Source of the DNA: Deinococcus aquatilis DSM 23025
GTDB taxonomy: Bacteria; Deinococcota; Deinococci; Deinococcales; Deinococcaceae
NCBI RefSeq assembly: GCF_000378445.1
Contig: NZ_KB899739.1
Coordinates: 1 to 39,395, forward strand
Length of the DNA stretch: 39,395 nt
Direction of reading: 5' to 3'
Positions 27,686 to 36,673 of the stretch are shown here, piece after piece; the first letter of the stretch is position 1, and every line of letters begins with the position of its first letter. The notes beneath the pieces are model-generated. The model had not been told where the DNA came from. It searched no databases and saw nothing but the letters and a program-made list of their open reading frames with translations. The translations under genes were made by a program, and so were the position numbers.

Positions 27686-29236
27686 TCAGGGCGCAAAAGA
27701 CCCTGCCCCTGCCTGCTGCATAAACAGCCGCATCAACTGGGTTCCCCATTCCTGACGCGAATCGGCGTCCATCACCTCGTCGTACATGATCTGTTCCTGG
27801 GGATTCAGGGTGGTGGTGGGCAGCGGCAGCTGGAGCCTCACGATGCCCCTCGGCGGCGGTGCCCCGGCCCCCTGAAACGGCAGACTGAACCAGGCACTCA
27901 GGCCCGCCTGCACACTGGGAATCGACTGCTGGTGATGAACGCCCCACAGGGTTTCACGGTAACTGGCGACGCCCCCGGCATCATCCGTGTAGGCCACCGA
28001 GTGTTCGAGGTCGGTATACAGGCTGCGGCGCATGGCGTTGGCCGATCCGATGATGGCCCACGCGTCGTCCACGACAGTGCTTTTGGTATGAATGGTTTTG
28101 GTCAGGTGGCTGAAGACGCCCACGCGGGCCAGTTGCGCGGCGCTCAGACCCGCAATCAGGTGGCTGTTCACGGTGATGCGGAAAAACTTGGAGGTGTCGT
28201 TGTTCGGATCGTCGTTGGGGTCGAACAGTCCGGTCAGGATCACCACTTTCAGGGTATCGCTGGCCTTCACGGCGGCATTCACCCAATCGAAGACCTCAGC
28301 AGACGTAAAGCCCTGATCCTCGATATAGATGTAGGTCTGCGCCCCCTGAATGCCCTTTTCCCACGCGCTGCGAACCTCAAACAGACCGCTGGGCGCGAAG
28401 CTGAGGGGCGAATTGCTGGGCATGCTGGCCCCGCCCAGACTGGCAATCGTGCCCACCGAGCCAAAGCGCATGCGCGGAAAGGTTCGGGCGCTCTGGGCGC
28501 GGGAGTGGCCCCCGCTGGCGGTGGCGAGGGTGCGGGCGGGCAGATCGGGCATGCCGCCGGTGCCCGTGCTGAAGCTTCCGCCGCCCGACGGGCCTGTGTG
28601 GCTGGCACAGGTCACGCGGTTGGCCGTCAGCGACACCGGAGAGCGCCCCCGAATTTCGTTCCACATCAGCCGGAAGGTATCGAACAACCCCTGCACGACG
28701 GGGCCTTCGACCTGCACTTCTATATCGTGCCAACTGGGAAGCAGGCGGGAGGCCAGCAGATCGATGCCGCCCGTGAATCCGGTGGCCGCCGCGCCGCTGC
28801 CCACAATCGCCATCTTCATATGCACCGCGCCTGCCGGGTGCGCCAGAATATTCAGCACCGCTTTGTCGGCCAGCCGTGGTTCGGCCCGCAGTGCATTGAT
28901 AAAGCTCATGGTGTTGCCGTTCAGACCGAGGATGCTGCGAAGTTGCGGCGCGGCCTGCGCCCGGCTGTTGGTCAGGATCGACGGGGCCATGACCCAACCC
29001 AACACGCGCACATCCACGCCCGCACGGGCCTTGGCAATCAGCAGATCGGTCAGGGCCGTGCTGCCCAGCGCCGTGCTGGTCTGAAGCCACCACCCCGCGA
29101 TGTAGATGAAATCCCCGGTGGCTCCGGTCAGGGCGTCGATTTTGGCTTTCAGGGCCGCAAAATAAGGCGGCCCGCCGATGTGCGGCGTGATGGTGCAGCC
29201 CGCGTGGGTGGTCAGTGCAGGATCGAGGGAAGGCAT
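27686..29236 (-). CDS. Phospholipase D-like protein (516 aa)
   Basis: PLD superfamily enzymes cut phosphodiester bonds in phospholipids or nucleic acids using paired HxK motifs. The second motif is perfect: IHTKSTVVDDAWAIIGSANA (His383, Lys385, Asp390, GSAN 397-400). The first is VHMKMAIVGS with His139 and Lys141, but Gly/Ser replaces the Asp, followed by TGFTGGID. Both histidines are present, so catalysis is plausible. The N-terminus has no signal peptide; an IYIAGWWLQ strand and VDVRVLGW are usual for the fold. A Gly/Ser/Thr-rich stretch (about 215-250) interrupts the two halves. It sits in the middle of the array with 59-61 bp gaps, so it belongs to the same operon and may be its enzymatic effector. 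Confidence 0.88.
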   Translation of the reverse strand: MPSLDPALTTHAGCTITPHIGGPPYFAALKAKIDALTGATGDFIYIAGWWLQTSTALGSTALTDLLIAKARAGVDVRVLGWVMAPSILTNSRAQAAPQLRSILGLNGNTMSFINALRAEPRLADKAVLNILAHPAGAVHMKMAIVGSGAAATGFTGGIDLLASRLLPSWHDIEVQVEGPVVQGLFDTFRLMWNEIRGRSPVSLTANRVTCASHTGPSGGGSFSTGTGGMPDLPARTLATASGGHSRAQSARTFPRMRFGSVGTIASLGGASMPSNSPLSFAPSGLFEVRSAWEKGIQGAQTYIYIEDQGFTSAEVFDWVNAAVKASDTLKVVILTGLFDPNDDPNNDTSKFFRITVNSHLIAGLSAAQLARVGVFSHLTKTIHTKSTVVDDAWAIIGSANAMRRSLYTDLEHSVAYTDDAGGVASYRETLWGVHHQQSIPSVQAGLSAWFSLPFQGAGAPPPRGIVRLQLPLPTTTLNPQEQIMYDEVMDADSRQEWGTQLMRLFMQQAGAGSFAP

Positions 29237-29295
29237 GGCTTGGCTCCTTTTGGGGTGGGGAGAGGCTGAGCAGGTCAGGGGGCTGGGTCGAGTGC

Positions 29296-31869
29296 CTAGC
29301 GCGGCGGCGGGCGCAAGATCAGTTGGTCACGGGTGTCTGTTCTGACTTCGGTGCTGCTCTCGGTGCCGTCCTGCGCCAGCAGCGTGAGTTTCCAGGTGTA
29401 GCTGCGGGCCGTGCGGGTGGGCAGGCGCACTTTCCAGTCCTGCGCGAAACTCTGTGGGTCGTCCGTGATCAGCAGGGCGTCGGACTGATCGAACTTGGGG
29501 TTTCCGGCGGGGTCTTTGTAGGCGAGGTCCAGCAGCAGGGCACTCAGTCCAATCTGCGAGGGAGGCGGGCCGAGGTAGCGTACAGATACGGCCAGCACGC
29601 CCTCGGCGGGAATCCCGACCACCAGGTTGGGGCTGGTGGGTTCCTGCCAGTCGCCAGTTTCCAGACCGCCGTCCTTGAAGACGCGGCGTTCGCGGTAACG
29701 CATCTGGGCAGGCTGATCCCGCTGTGTCAGGCGCACCGAAAACAGCTCGCGCTTGCCGGGGGTGGCAAGTTCCAGGCTGCGGCTATCCAGCACGCTTCCC
29801 GCCTGACTGACTTCGGTGTCTACCAGCACACTTTGCAGCTCATTCAGTGGGTCAAGCATGATCACGTCGCCGTTGAGGTGGCCGCCACGCGGGGTATCCA
29901 GCACCACCACGTCATCCGACTCGCCCGCACCGGGATTCGGCAGGTATAGGGTCGGCAGGACCTCGTTGGTGCCGTCGGTATAGAACACCGTGGGCGTGAC
30001 CTGAAACTGCTCTGTTTCGCCCGCCAGCCGCACCTGCACCAACTGAGAGCGGTTTTGCCCGCCGAGGATCACCTGCGCTGAATCGTCGATGTTCCGGTCT
30101 GGGTTCACGTACCTCACCACCGCATGTACCTCGGCTACGTCGGCGGGCAGGCTGGGCGCGAGTTGCAGCGTCACGGGCAGCACCCGCCCCAGCCAGCTCG
30201 GATGCACCGACAGGCTGCGGGCTTCGGTGCGAATCCAGCCGCTCTCCACGCGGGCATCTTTCAGGCCGATGCCGAAGTTGTTGCGGTAATCCACGATCAG
30301 CTTGTATTCGTACCCTTGGGTCTGCCTGGCGTCGGCAAAAAAGGTGAACTCCTTGCTGTCGGTGCTGCTCCGCAAGATCGCCTCGGCGGTGTCTTTGGGG
30401 GCGCTGCCGTCTGGGCGCGTGCCGTAGCGCAGTTGTACGGTCATCTGCACCACGCCCTCTGCCGCAAAATCCACGCCCTGAGCGCTGATATTCAGATTGA
30501 TTCGCGCAAAAAACGGGTGGTTCAGGTCAACGACGTGCAGGTGATCGCGCAGGTCATGTTCGGAGGTCAGAAACTGAATGAAATTCTGCGGGGCGATGCT
30601 CTGGCTCTGGGCGCTGACCTGTGACAGGTTGTAGGTCACGGTACGCTGCTCTTCCTGACTGATGTTTTTGAGCACGAACGCGGCCTGTGGCCGGCCCATC
30701 TGGTTCCACACGTCGCCAGCAGTTCTGGCCGGAGGGCTGGCCGTTCCAGAAGTGCCAGAACCAGAGGTCGCTGCACCAGAAGTCGCTGAACCGGAAGCGC
30801 CCGAAGTCCCCGTGCCCGGAGTGGCTGTTCCCCCGGCCCCGGCGTCGGCTTCCACATGCTCCCGGCCTGCCAGCATCGCCCCGGTTCCGGCAGCGGCGGC
30901 GGCGCTGGGGCCGTGTTGCAGGGCCGCGCCCACATTGCCCGCCAGCTGTCCGGCGGCTGGGGTGGCCGGAACCGTGGTGCTGGGGTCGGCAGCGGTGATG
31001 GTATCGCCCCGCACCTTGGGTTCTCCCGGCGTCAGCGATGGCTGAAACAAAGCCCCCGTCGCCAGATCCTTCACCAGCGTATCGATACGGTTTTGCCGCT
31101 CGCGGATGGCCGCCGGGTCGGACAATTCCAGCGTGCGTGCGGTTTCCCGGATGCGGATGTGCTGCTCCTGCTTCAGCGCCTCCACGATGTTATCTAGATC
31201 GGCCCGGAACAGCAGCGTTCCCAGCGTAAAGCGGCTGCGCGAGTATTCATACGACGACTTGAAATCGATACTGATTTCGAGGTCGTAGGCAGGCAGCAGG
31301 CCCACGTATTCCAGCGTATAAATGACCCCGATGGGGCGGGCATTCACGTTGCCGCTCAGCACGCCCATCATGAAGGCCGCGCCGTCTTCCGACAGAGAAA
31401 ACGAAAAGATGGCGCGGTTGTCGCCGTCCAGCGAGGGTTGCCCCGCGCCCAGAATGTTTTCTATGAAGCGGGGGCCGCGTGTGGCCGCCCCAGCAGGGGC
31501 CGGAGCCGCTCCCCCATCTGCCGTGCCGCCCGCGCCGCTGTCCTCGCCCAGAGCGATCACCCGCGCCGTGCCCCGCGTAAACGGCACCGGGGCCAGCGTC
31601 ACCTCGTCGCCGTACTGCTCTTTCAGGCGGCCTTCCAGCCGGGGTTTCAGGCCGCCCAGCCCCACGTCCACCACCATGTTCAGAAATCCCCCGGCCACGT
31701 CCTGTCCGGCCTCTCCGCCCTTGCGGTAGCTGAACAGGTCGAAGAGGGGCTGGCCGCGCTCCACCGTGATATGCGGCGGGGCAGGCAGGTGGTAAAAGCG
31801 CGTGGGCTGGTCGGCGTCCTGAAAGACGGTCACGCCCAGCAGTTCCATTCTCGTTTCCAGATTCAGCAT
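29296..31869 (-). CDS. Large beta-rich array protein with S/G/T/A linker (857 aa)
   Basis: ATG 31869 was chosen because GGAGG lies 12-13 nt upstream; a GTG at 31890 lies before that site. The N-module is ELLGVTVFQDADQPTRFYHL, PAPPHITVERGQPLFDLFSY. The central module is GQPSLDGDNRAIFSFSLSED, GVIYTLEYVGLLPAYDLEIS, then a helical stretch. A low-complexity linker of about 60 residues (Gly/Ser/Thr/Ala; about 320-385) separates this from a domain with HLHVVDLNHPFFARINLNIS. Three C-terminal repeats follow (e.g. MRYRERRVFKDGGLETGDWQ; YTWKLTLLAQDG; ending DQLILRPPPR). It is the longest array member because of the linker. No signal peptide or membrane segment; function unknown. Confidence 0.75.
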   Translation of the reverse strand: MLNLETRMELLGVTVFQDADQPTRFYHLPAPPHITVERGQPLFDLFSYRKGGEAGQDVAGGFLNMVVDVGLGGLKPRLEGRLKEQYGDEVTLAPVPFTRGTARVIALGEDSGAGGTADGGAAPAPAGAATRGPRFIENILGAGQPSLDGDNRAIFSFSLSEDGAAFMMGVLSGNVNARPIGVIYTLEYVGLLPAYDLEISIDFKSSYEYSRSRFTLGTLLFRADLDNIVEALKQEQHIRIRETARTLELSDPAAIRERQNRIDTLVKDLATGALFQPSLTPGEPKVRGDTITAADPSTTVPATPAAGQLAGNVGAALQHGPSAAAAAGTGAMLAGREHVEADAGAGGTATPGTGTSGASGSATSGAATSGSGTSGTASPPARTAGDVWNQMGRPQAAFVLKNISQEEQRTVTYNLSQVSAQSQSIAPQNFIQFLTSEHDLRDHLHVVDLNHPFFARINLNISAQGVDFAAEGVVQMTVQLRYGTRPDGSAPKDTAEAILRSSTDSKEFTFFADARQTQGYEYKLIVDYRNNFGIGLKDARVESGWIRTEARSLSVHPSWLGRVLPVTLQLAPSLPADVAEVHAVVRYVNPDRNIDDSAQVILGGQNRSQLVQVRLAGETEQFQVTPTVFYTDGTNEVLPTLYLPNPGAGESDDVVVLDTPRGGHLNGDVIMLDPLNELQSVLVDTEVSQAGSVLDSRSLELATPGKRELFSVRLTQRDQPAQMRYRERRVFKDGGLETGDWQEPTSPNLVVGIPAEGVLAVSVRYLGPPPSQIGLSALLLDLAYKDPAGNPKFDQSDALLITDDPQSFAQDWKVRLPTRTARSYTWKLTLLAQDGTESSTEVRTDTRDQLILRPPPR

Positions 31870-31926
31870 AGGGCCGCACCTCCGTAGCACAGGAATGAGG
31901 GCAAAAAGATCTGGCCGCGCAGACCC

Positions 31927-34245
31927 CTACAGCGTGCGCGTGGACAAAATCAGCGGCGAGGCGGTCATGTCCTTCCAGACCGACTCCTTGGTCGAGCCGT
32001 CGGATTTGAAGGCGGTGGTCTGGTAGCGGTAGCGCAGCGGTTGGTCGGGGGCCAGATTCAGCGTCAGGGTGGCCCCGGTATCTGTGCCCTGAAGCAAAAC
32101 ACTCTGTGGGTCGGCGGGCGGGTCGTGCGCTCCTGCGGGCAGCAATTGCACCTTGACTTGCAGAGCGTCCAGGCCCACCTCGGCCAGCGGCGGCCCGATC
32201 AGGCGCACGTCTACCCGCCCGACCCGGTGCGCGGCAGACCCCACGATCAGCGAGGGTTCATCGGTTTCTTCCCACTCGCCCTCGCTCAGCAGGCCACTTT
32301 CATGCACGGTCACTCGGTAACGCAGCGTCTGGCGGGCGGCATCCAGAATGGGCCAAGTGTGCGTCAGGCTGGCAAACGGCGGCACGAGTTCCACGACCCG
32401 CGTGCGGCGGTACTGCCCGACTTCATCGTGATAATCGAGTTCCACGGTGATCTGGGTGATCTGATCCGAGGCCAGAACAGGCTTGATCAGCAGTTGCCGC
32501 GTGGCTGCAAACGGCGAATCTATCCGCAGCAGCGCGTCCTGTTGTGGGCGCGGGGGCGTGGTGTAGTTGCCTCCGTCCTTGAACACGAAGGTCGCTTGAG
32601 CGGCGTAGGGTTGCAGCTCTACGGTTTGCGTCCGAACCTGCCAGCGCAGCGGAGCGGGAGGGGCCGCGTCGCTGGGTGTGAGGCGCACGTGCTGCTCGGC
32701 CCGGAAACCTGCCACAGGACTCGCACTGTTCTCAGCGGGATAGGTCAGCACAACATCCACCTCCTGCGTATCGGGCGGCAGCCGTCCCGCCTCTATTTCT
32801 ACGTTCAGCACGCCAAAATCTGCTGAAGGATTGATCAGCAGAGACCGCCCGGTGCGGGTGCGTTCCGGCAATTCGTAGCGGAAGCTGTCGCCGTCGGTGC
32901 CGCTCTGGGGCAGGAATTCGTAGGTGATGGCCGAGGAATAGGCCAGGCTCTGGCGGCCCCGCCGCTTGACGGCAAAAGTCTTGTCTCCGGTGGAATCCGG
33001 GCGGAAGATCAGCTCTGCCGTGTCGGGCGGCGGATTGGCTCCCCCTTCGCCGTAGCGCAACTTCACCGCGATCTGCCGGATGCCCAGCGCCCCCATTTCC
33101 TCTCGGCTGGGGCCAGTCACCAGCACGTCCAACACCTCAAAAAACGGGTCATCCAGACTGATCTGGTGGATGTGCTGCGCCATCTCCGCCGGACTCAGCA
33201 TCACCTTCAGAAAGCTCTGCGGCGCGTGGGTGCGCTCTTCGGGGGCACGTTCCCGAAAACTGTAGGTCACGGCCTTGTATTCGTAGCTGCGCTTCAGCTC
33301 CAGCGTCAGATTGACGCCTGTGTTGGAGCTGCTGCCGCTACCCGTTGCGCCGCCCAGCCCGCCCAACAGTCCGGTGGGCGGCGTCGGCGCGGCCTGCGTG
33401 ATGGGCCGGAACATCTCCTGCACGATCCGGTCACGGAACAGAGACAGGGCCAATTCCTTGCTCTGCTTGGCCTCCTCGCCCACCGCCTGACTGGTCAGCT
33501 CGATCTGAATGTCGCTCGTTTCGACCAGATGATCTATTCCGGCCTTGATCTCGGCCTTGGCCCACGCGTACCCGGCGCTCAGCGATCCGCCGAAATGCTC
33601 GAAAATCCGCGAGAGGTTGGCGTGAACCACGGCTTCTACAGCGGGGCGCAGACCGTAGAATTTCAGGTCGTACACCACGCCCACCGGGGCAGCCCTGTCC
33701 TCATACAGGCCCTTCAGAAAGGCCACTCCCTCCTGACTCAGACTCAGCGAAAAAATGCTTCGCAGGTCGCCCAGCAGCGCGGGTTGCCCGGTGCCCAGAA
33801 TCTGCTCCACAAAGGTGGGGCGGCCCCTGACCGGAGTGGCCGAACCGGGATCGGCGGTGGGTTCTGCGGGAGTGCTGATCTTGTCCAGCGCAATCACGCG
33901 CACGCTGCCCGCGTGGTAGGGAATTCCCGCCAGACTGAGCTGGTCCTGAGGTTGTCCCGTGCGGCTTGCCAGTTCGCCCAGCAGGGTAGAACGTTGGGAG
34001 GCGCTCAGCACGCACTCGCTGCCCAGCGTCAAGAATCCTGCGCCCAGTTCATCGGGAATGGCGGTGCCCGACAGCACCGAATGCTTGAGTTCTACGCTGT
34101 AGGCCATCAGATCGAACATTGCCCGCCCCGCAGACCGGGCCACCGATGGATGCGGCGCGGCATAGTAAAACTGCGACGGAAGCGCATGATCGCGGAACAC
34201 GGTCACTCCAGCGATCTCGAAGGCAGGGACTTCAAAACTCAGCAT
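31927..34245 (-). CDS. Large beta-rich array protein (772 aa)
   Basis: ATG 34245 follows AAGGAA. The N-module is FEIAGVTVFRDHALPSQFYY, AAPHPSVARSAGRAMFDLMA. A motif VRVIALDK precedes a short linker, then the central module GQPALLGDLRSIFSLSLSQE, GVVYDLKFYGLRPAVEAVVH, ANLSRIFEHF, and a helical segment ending LFRDRIVQEMFRPI. After a Gly/Ser-rich linker (about 290-310), a domain with IHQISLDDPFFEVLDVLVTG leads to three C-terminal repeats (QITVELDYHDEVGQYRRTRV; LRYRVTVHESGLLSEGEWEE; ending in YRYQTTAFKSDGS and SPLILSTRTL). It resembles the 29296-31869 protein most closely. Function unknown. Confidence 0.75.
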   Translation of the reverse strand: MLSFEVPAFEIAGVTVFRDHALPSQFYYAAPHPSVARSAGRAMFDLMAYSVELKHSVLSGTAIPDELGAGFLTLGSECVLSASQRSTLLGELASRTGQPQDQLSLAGIPYHAGSVRVIALDKISTPAEPTADPGSATPVRGRPTFVEQILGTGQPALLGDLRSIFSLSLSQEGVAFLKGLYEDRAAPVGVVYDLKFYGLRPAVEAVVHANLSRIFEHFGGSLSAGYAWAKAEIKAGIDHLVETSDIQIELTSQAVGEEAKQSKELALSLFRDRIVQEMFRPITQAAPTPPTGLLGGLGGATGSGSSSNTGVNLTLELKRSYEYKAVTYSFRERAPEERTHAPQSFLKVMLSPAEMAQHIHQISLDDPFFEVLDVLVTGPSREEMGALGIRQIAVKLRYGEGGANPPPDTAELIFRPDSTGDKTFAVKRRGRQSLAYSSAITYEFLPQSGTDGDSFRYELPERTRTGRSLLINPSADFGVLNVEIEAGRLPPDTQEVDVVLTYPAENSASPVAGFRAEQHVRLTPSDAAPPAPLRWQVRTQTVELQPYAAQATFVFKDGGNYTTPPRPQQDALLRIDSPFAATRQLLIKPVLASDQITQITVELDYHDEVGQYRRTRVVELVPPFASLTHTWPILDAARQTLRYRVTVHESGLLSEGEWEETDEPSLIVGSAAHRVGRVDVRLIGPPLAEVGLDALQVKVQLLPAGAHDPPADPQSVLLQGTDTGATLTLNLAPDQPLRYRYQTTAFKSDGSTKESVWKDMTASPLILSTRTL

Positions 34246-34297
34246 GGGATTCCTTCACAGTGTTCCTCCAAGCAGGGCGGGGGAGGGGAGAGCGCCC

Positions 34298-36658
34298 CTA
34301 AGCGCTGACGCTTCTGGCCTTGAGCTGCACCACCAGCAGATCGGCGTCGCTGGAAGCCCAGGGTGTGCGGATCACGAAACCCGATTCGTCTATGAAGACG
34401 GCGCTGTAAAACACGGTTCTGACGGGTGGATCGCCCAGCAGGACTTCCCAGACGGCGGGGGTGGGCGGCGCGGCCCGAACGAAGGTCAGTTCGGTGTCTT
34501 CCCTGACCTCTCCCTGTGGGCCGCGGCGCTGAAGCTGCACGCGCACCTCACGCAGTCTGGTCTCGGCCAGGGTGCCCCCCACGCACTGCACCCGCACGGC
34601 GCGGCGTTCGACCAGTCGGCGGTCTATCACCAGGCGGTCATCCAGCGTTTCTCGCCAGGAGCCTTCCAGCAGAGAGCCGCCTGTGGTCAGCAGGGTCAGG
34701 CGGTAACTCAGGGCCTGCGTGCCGCCCGCAGCAATGGGGTAATCGCGGCGCAGATAGGGCGCGTCGGCGCTGAGGGTGATCTGCTCGTCGAACTGGATGC
34801 CGCTGGGTTCATCGCGGTAGCGCAACTGCACAAAGGCGGTCAGGAGGTCGGCCCACGGCAGGCTCACGAACAGATTCAGCGGGCGCTTGACCGGCAGCGG
34901 GTCGGGCACGCTGAAATAGTCGTCGCTCCAGCGCTGCGCCGTGGGGGTCAGGGGGCCGCCTGCGCTGTCGGGGCGGTGGTAGGTCAGGCGGACCCCATAC
35001 GGCGGAGGCGAAAGCGCCTGTCCCTCTGCCACCCCTCCCTGCGGCAAAAAATACCGATAGCGCCAGCTTCCGCCGGGTTGGGCCGCCGACAGTTCCACCC
35101 GGCCCGACTGCGGGGCCGATCTGGCTTCCTCGTACACCAGTTCTGCCGTGACCTGCGGAAACTGGGCGAAGGGAAAACTGGGCGCGGCGCTGATCTGCAC
35201 GACCTGCACGCCGTATACCGTGCGCGGTTCCACCACCAGTTCGGAGGCTTGTCCCGCCTGCCATCCACCACTGCCCACCGGATGCGGTCCGAAAGCACTG
35301 GCGGGATCAAACTGCACCTCCAAGCGGTACTGATACAGCCGCGCAAAATCTGGTCCAGTGTGGCCCTGACCCAGCAGGTTCACCACATAGGCTTCCCTTT
35401 CGGCGGCAGAACGCAGCGCCATGAGTTTGCGCGGTTCGGTGGGTGCCCCCGAGGCGTCCACGCGGGCCAACTCGACCCGCACCTCAGCCAAACCATCGGA
35501 GGCGAAACGGTCTTCAGAGGCCACCTGCACCTCCAGGCGCGGAAAGCCGTCCAGATTGATCTGCGTGACCAAGCGGGAGCGCAGCGCCGCCCACTCGGGG
35601 CGAACCTGTCCCTGTTCGTCCAGCCGCGACACCCTGAGCAGGCTTCCCAACGTGCCCTGCGGCAACACCTCACGCCGTTCTGCGACGGCCTCATTCATGC
35701 GGGCCGAGAGGGTTCTGAGTTGTTCGTCATCCATCACTTTCAGCGAATAACTGACGCCCGGAACGATGGTGCGAACCAGACCGGACACCACGCCGCCGAT
35801 GGCGTCCGCGGTAGCGTTGGCGGTAGCAGCCTGCTCGTTGACGACCGGGGTAAACAGCCGTTCCAGCACCCAATCCGTCAGTTGCTTGCGGGCGCGTTCG
35901 GCGGCGGCGGCCTCGTTTTCGCCCGTGCCCAGCACCGTCACGTCAATCTGTACTCCGCTGTCTTCCACGGCCCTGCTGATCTGCTGCTGCACGTCGGCGC
36001 TCACGTAGTACAGGTTGGCCTTCAGCTTCTGCTGCAAGCTGTGATACACCCGCGTCCAGTCGGCCTGCACCTGCACGGCAAAACTGGGCCGCAAGCCCGC
36101 AAAACTCAGGCGGTAGGTGGCGATGATGGGCAGGTCGGGGGCGTCCAGCGCCTTTTCCACCAGTTCGGCGGCCTGCTCGTCCAGCATCAGTTGGAAGGTG
36201 GCCGTATTGCGCCCGCCCAGCGAGGCCCGCCCACTGCCCAGAATCCTGAGGTCAAACGGCCCTGAGGTGGCGGCAGGGTCTCCTGTCGGCGTGGGCGAAC
36301 TGGGCGCGGAAGCCTTTCCCAGCGCGATCAGTTCCACCGTGCCGGAATCGAAGAACACGGGCATCAGCTCCAGCTCGGCGGCGGAGTGGCCCACCCGTTG
36401 GCCCAGTTCCGTCCGTAGGGAGGCCATCACGCCTTCCGGCACGGTCAATTCGGTGGTCAGGGTCAGCAAACCGCCCGCGACTTTGGCGGCCCCGGCTCCG
36501 CCGCCCAGATACTGCACCAGCGAAAAGGCGGGCCAGCCGTCGGGCGTGCGGGCCAGTGTGGGAGCGGTGGGCAGTACGTACCAGCGCCGCCCATCGGCGT
36601 GATCGGGCAGCAGGGTGTAGCCGCCGATCTGGTGGTAAGGGGGCGCAAGCGACAGCAT
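34298..36658 (-). CDS. Large beta-rich array protein (786 aa)
   Basis: The N-module is divergent but recognisable: HQIGGYTLLPDHADGRRWYV, LPTAPTLARTPDGWPAFSLV. VELIALGK then leads to GRASLGGRNTATFQLMLDEQ, IATYRLSFAGLRPSFAVQVQ, ADWTRVYHSLQQKLKANLYY, and a helical stretch ERARKQLTDWVLERLFTPV. The C-terminal repeats are present (AFVQLRYRDEPSGIQFDEQI; LSYRLTLLTTGGSLLEGSWR; VFYSAVFIDESGFVIRTPWA; ending ADLLVVQL). ATG 36658 lies 15 bp after the preceding stop. Opposite-strand frames here are shadows of its codon bias. Function unknown. Confidence 0.75.
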   Translation of the reverse strand: MLSLAPPYHQIGGYTLLPDHADGRRWYVLPTAPTLARTPDGWPAFSLVQYLGGGAGAAKVAGGLLTLTTELTVPEGVMASLRTELGQRVGHSAAELELMPVFFDSGTVELIALGKASAPSSPTPTGDPAATSGPFDLRILGSGRASLGGRNTATFQLMLDEQAAELVEKALDAPDLPIIATYRLSFAGLRPSFAVQVQADWTRVYHSLQQKLKANLYYVSADVQQQISRAVEDSGVQIDVTVLGTGENEAAAAERARKQLTDWVLERLFTPVVNEQAATANATADAIGGVVSGLVRTIVPGVSYSLKVMDDEQLRTLSARMNEAVAERREVLPQGTLGSLLRVSRLDEQGQVRPEWAALRSRLVTQINLDGFPRLEVQVASEDRFASDGLAEVRVELARVDASGAPTEPRKLMALRSAAEREAYVVNLLGQGHTGPDFARLYQYRLEVQFDPASAFGPHPVGSGGWQAGQASELVVEPRTVYGVQVVQISAAPSFPFAQFPQVTAELVYEEARSAPQSGRVELSAAQPGGSWRYRYFLPQGGVAEGQALSPPPYGVRLTYHRPDSAGGPLTPTAQRWSDDYFSVPDPLPVKRPLNLFVSLPWADLLTAFVQLRYRDEPSGIQFDEQITLSADAPYLRRDYPIAAGGTQALSYRLTLLTTGGSLLEGSWRETLDDRLVIDRRLVERRAVRVQCVGGTLAETRLREVRVQLQRRGPQGEVREDTELTFVRAAPPTPAVWEVLLGDPPVRTVFYSAVFIDESGFVIRTPWASSDADLLVVQLKARSVSA

Positions 36659-36673
36659 CCGGCCCGCGCTCCC

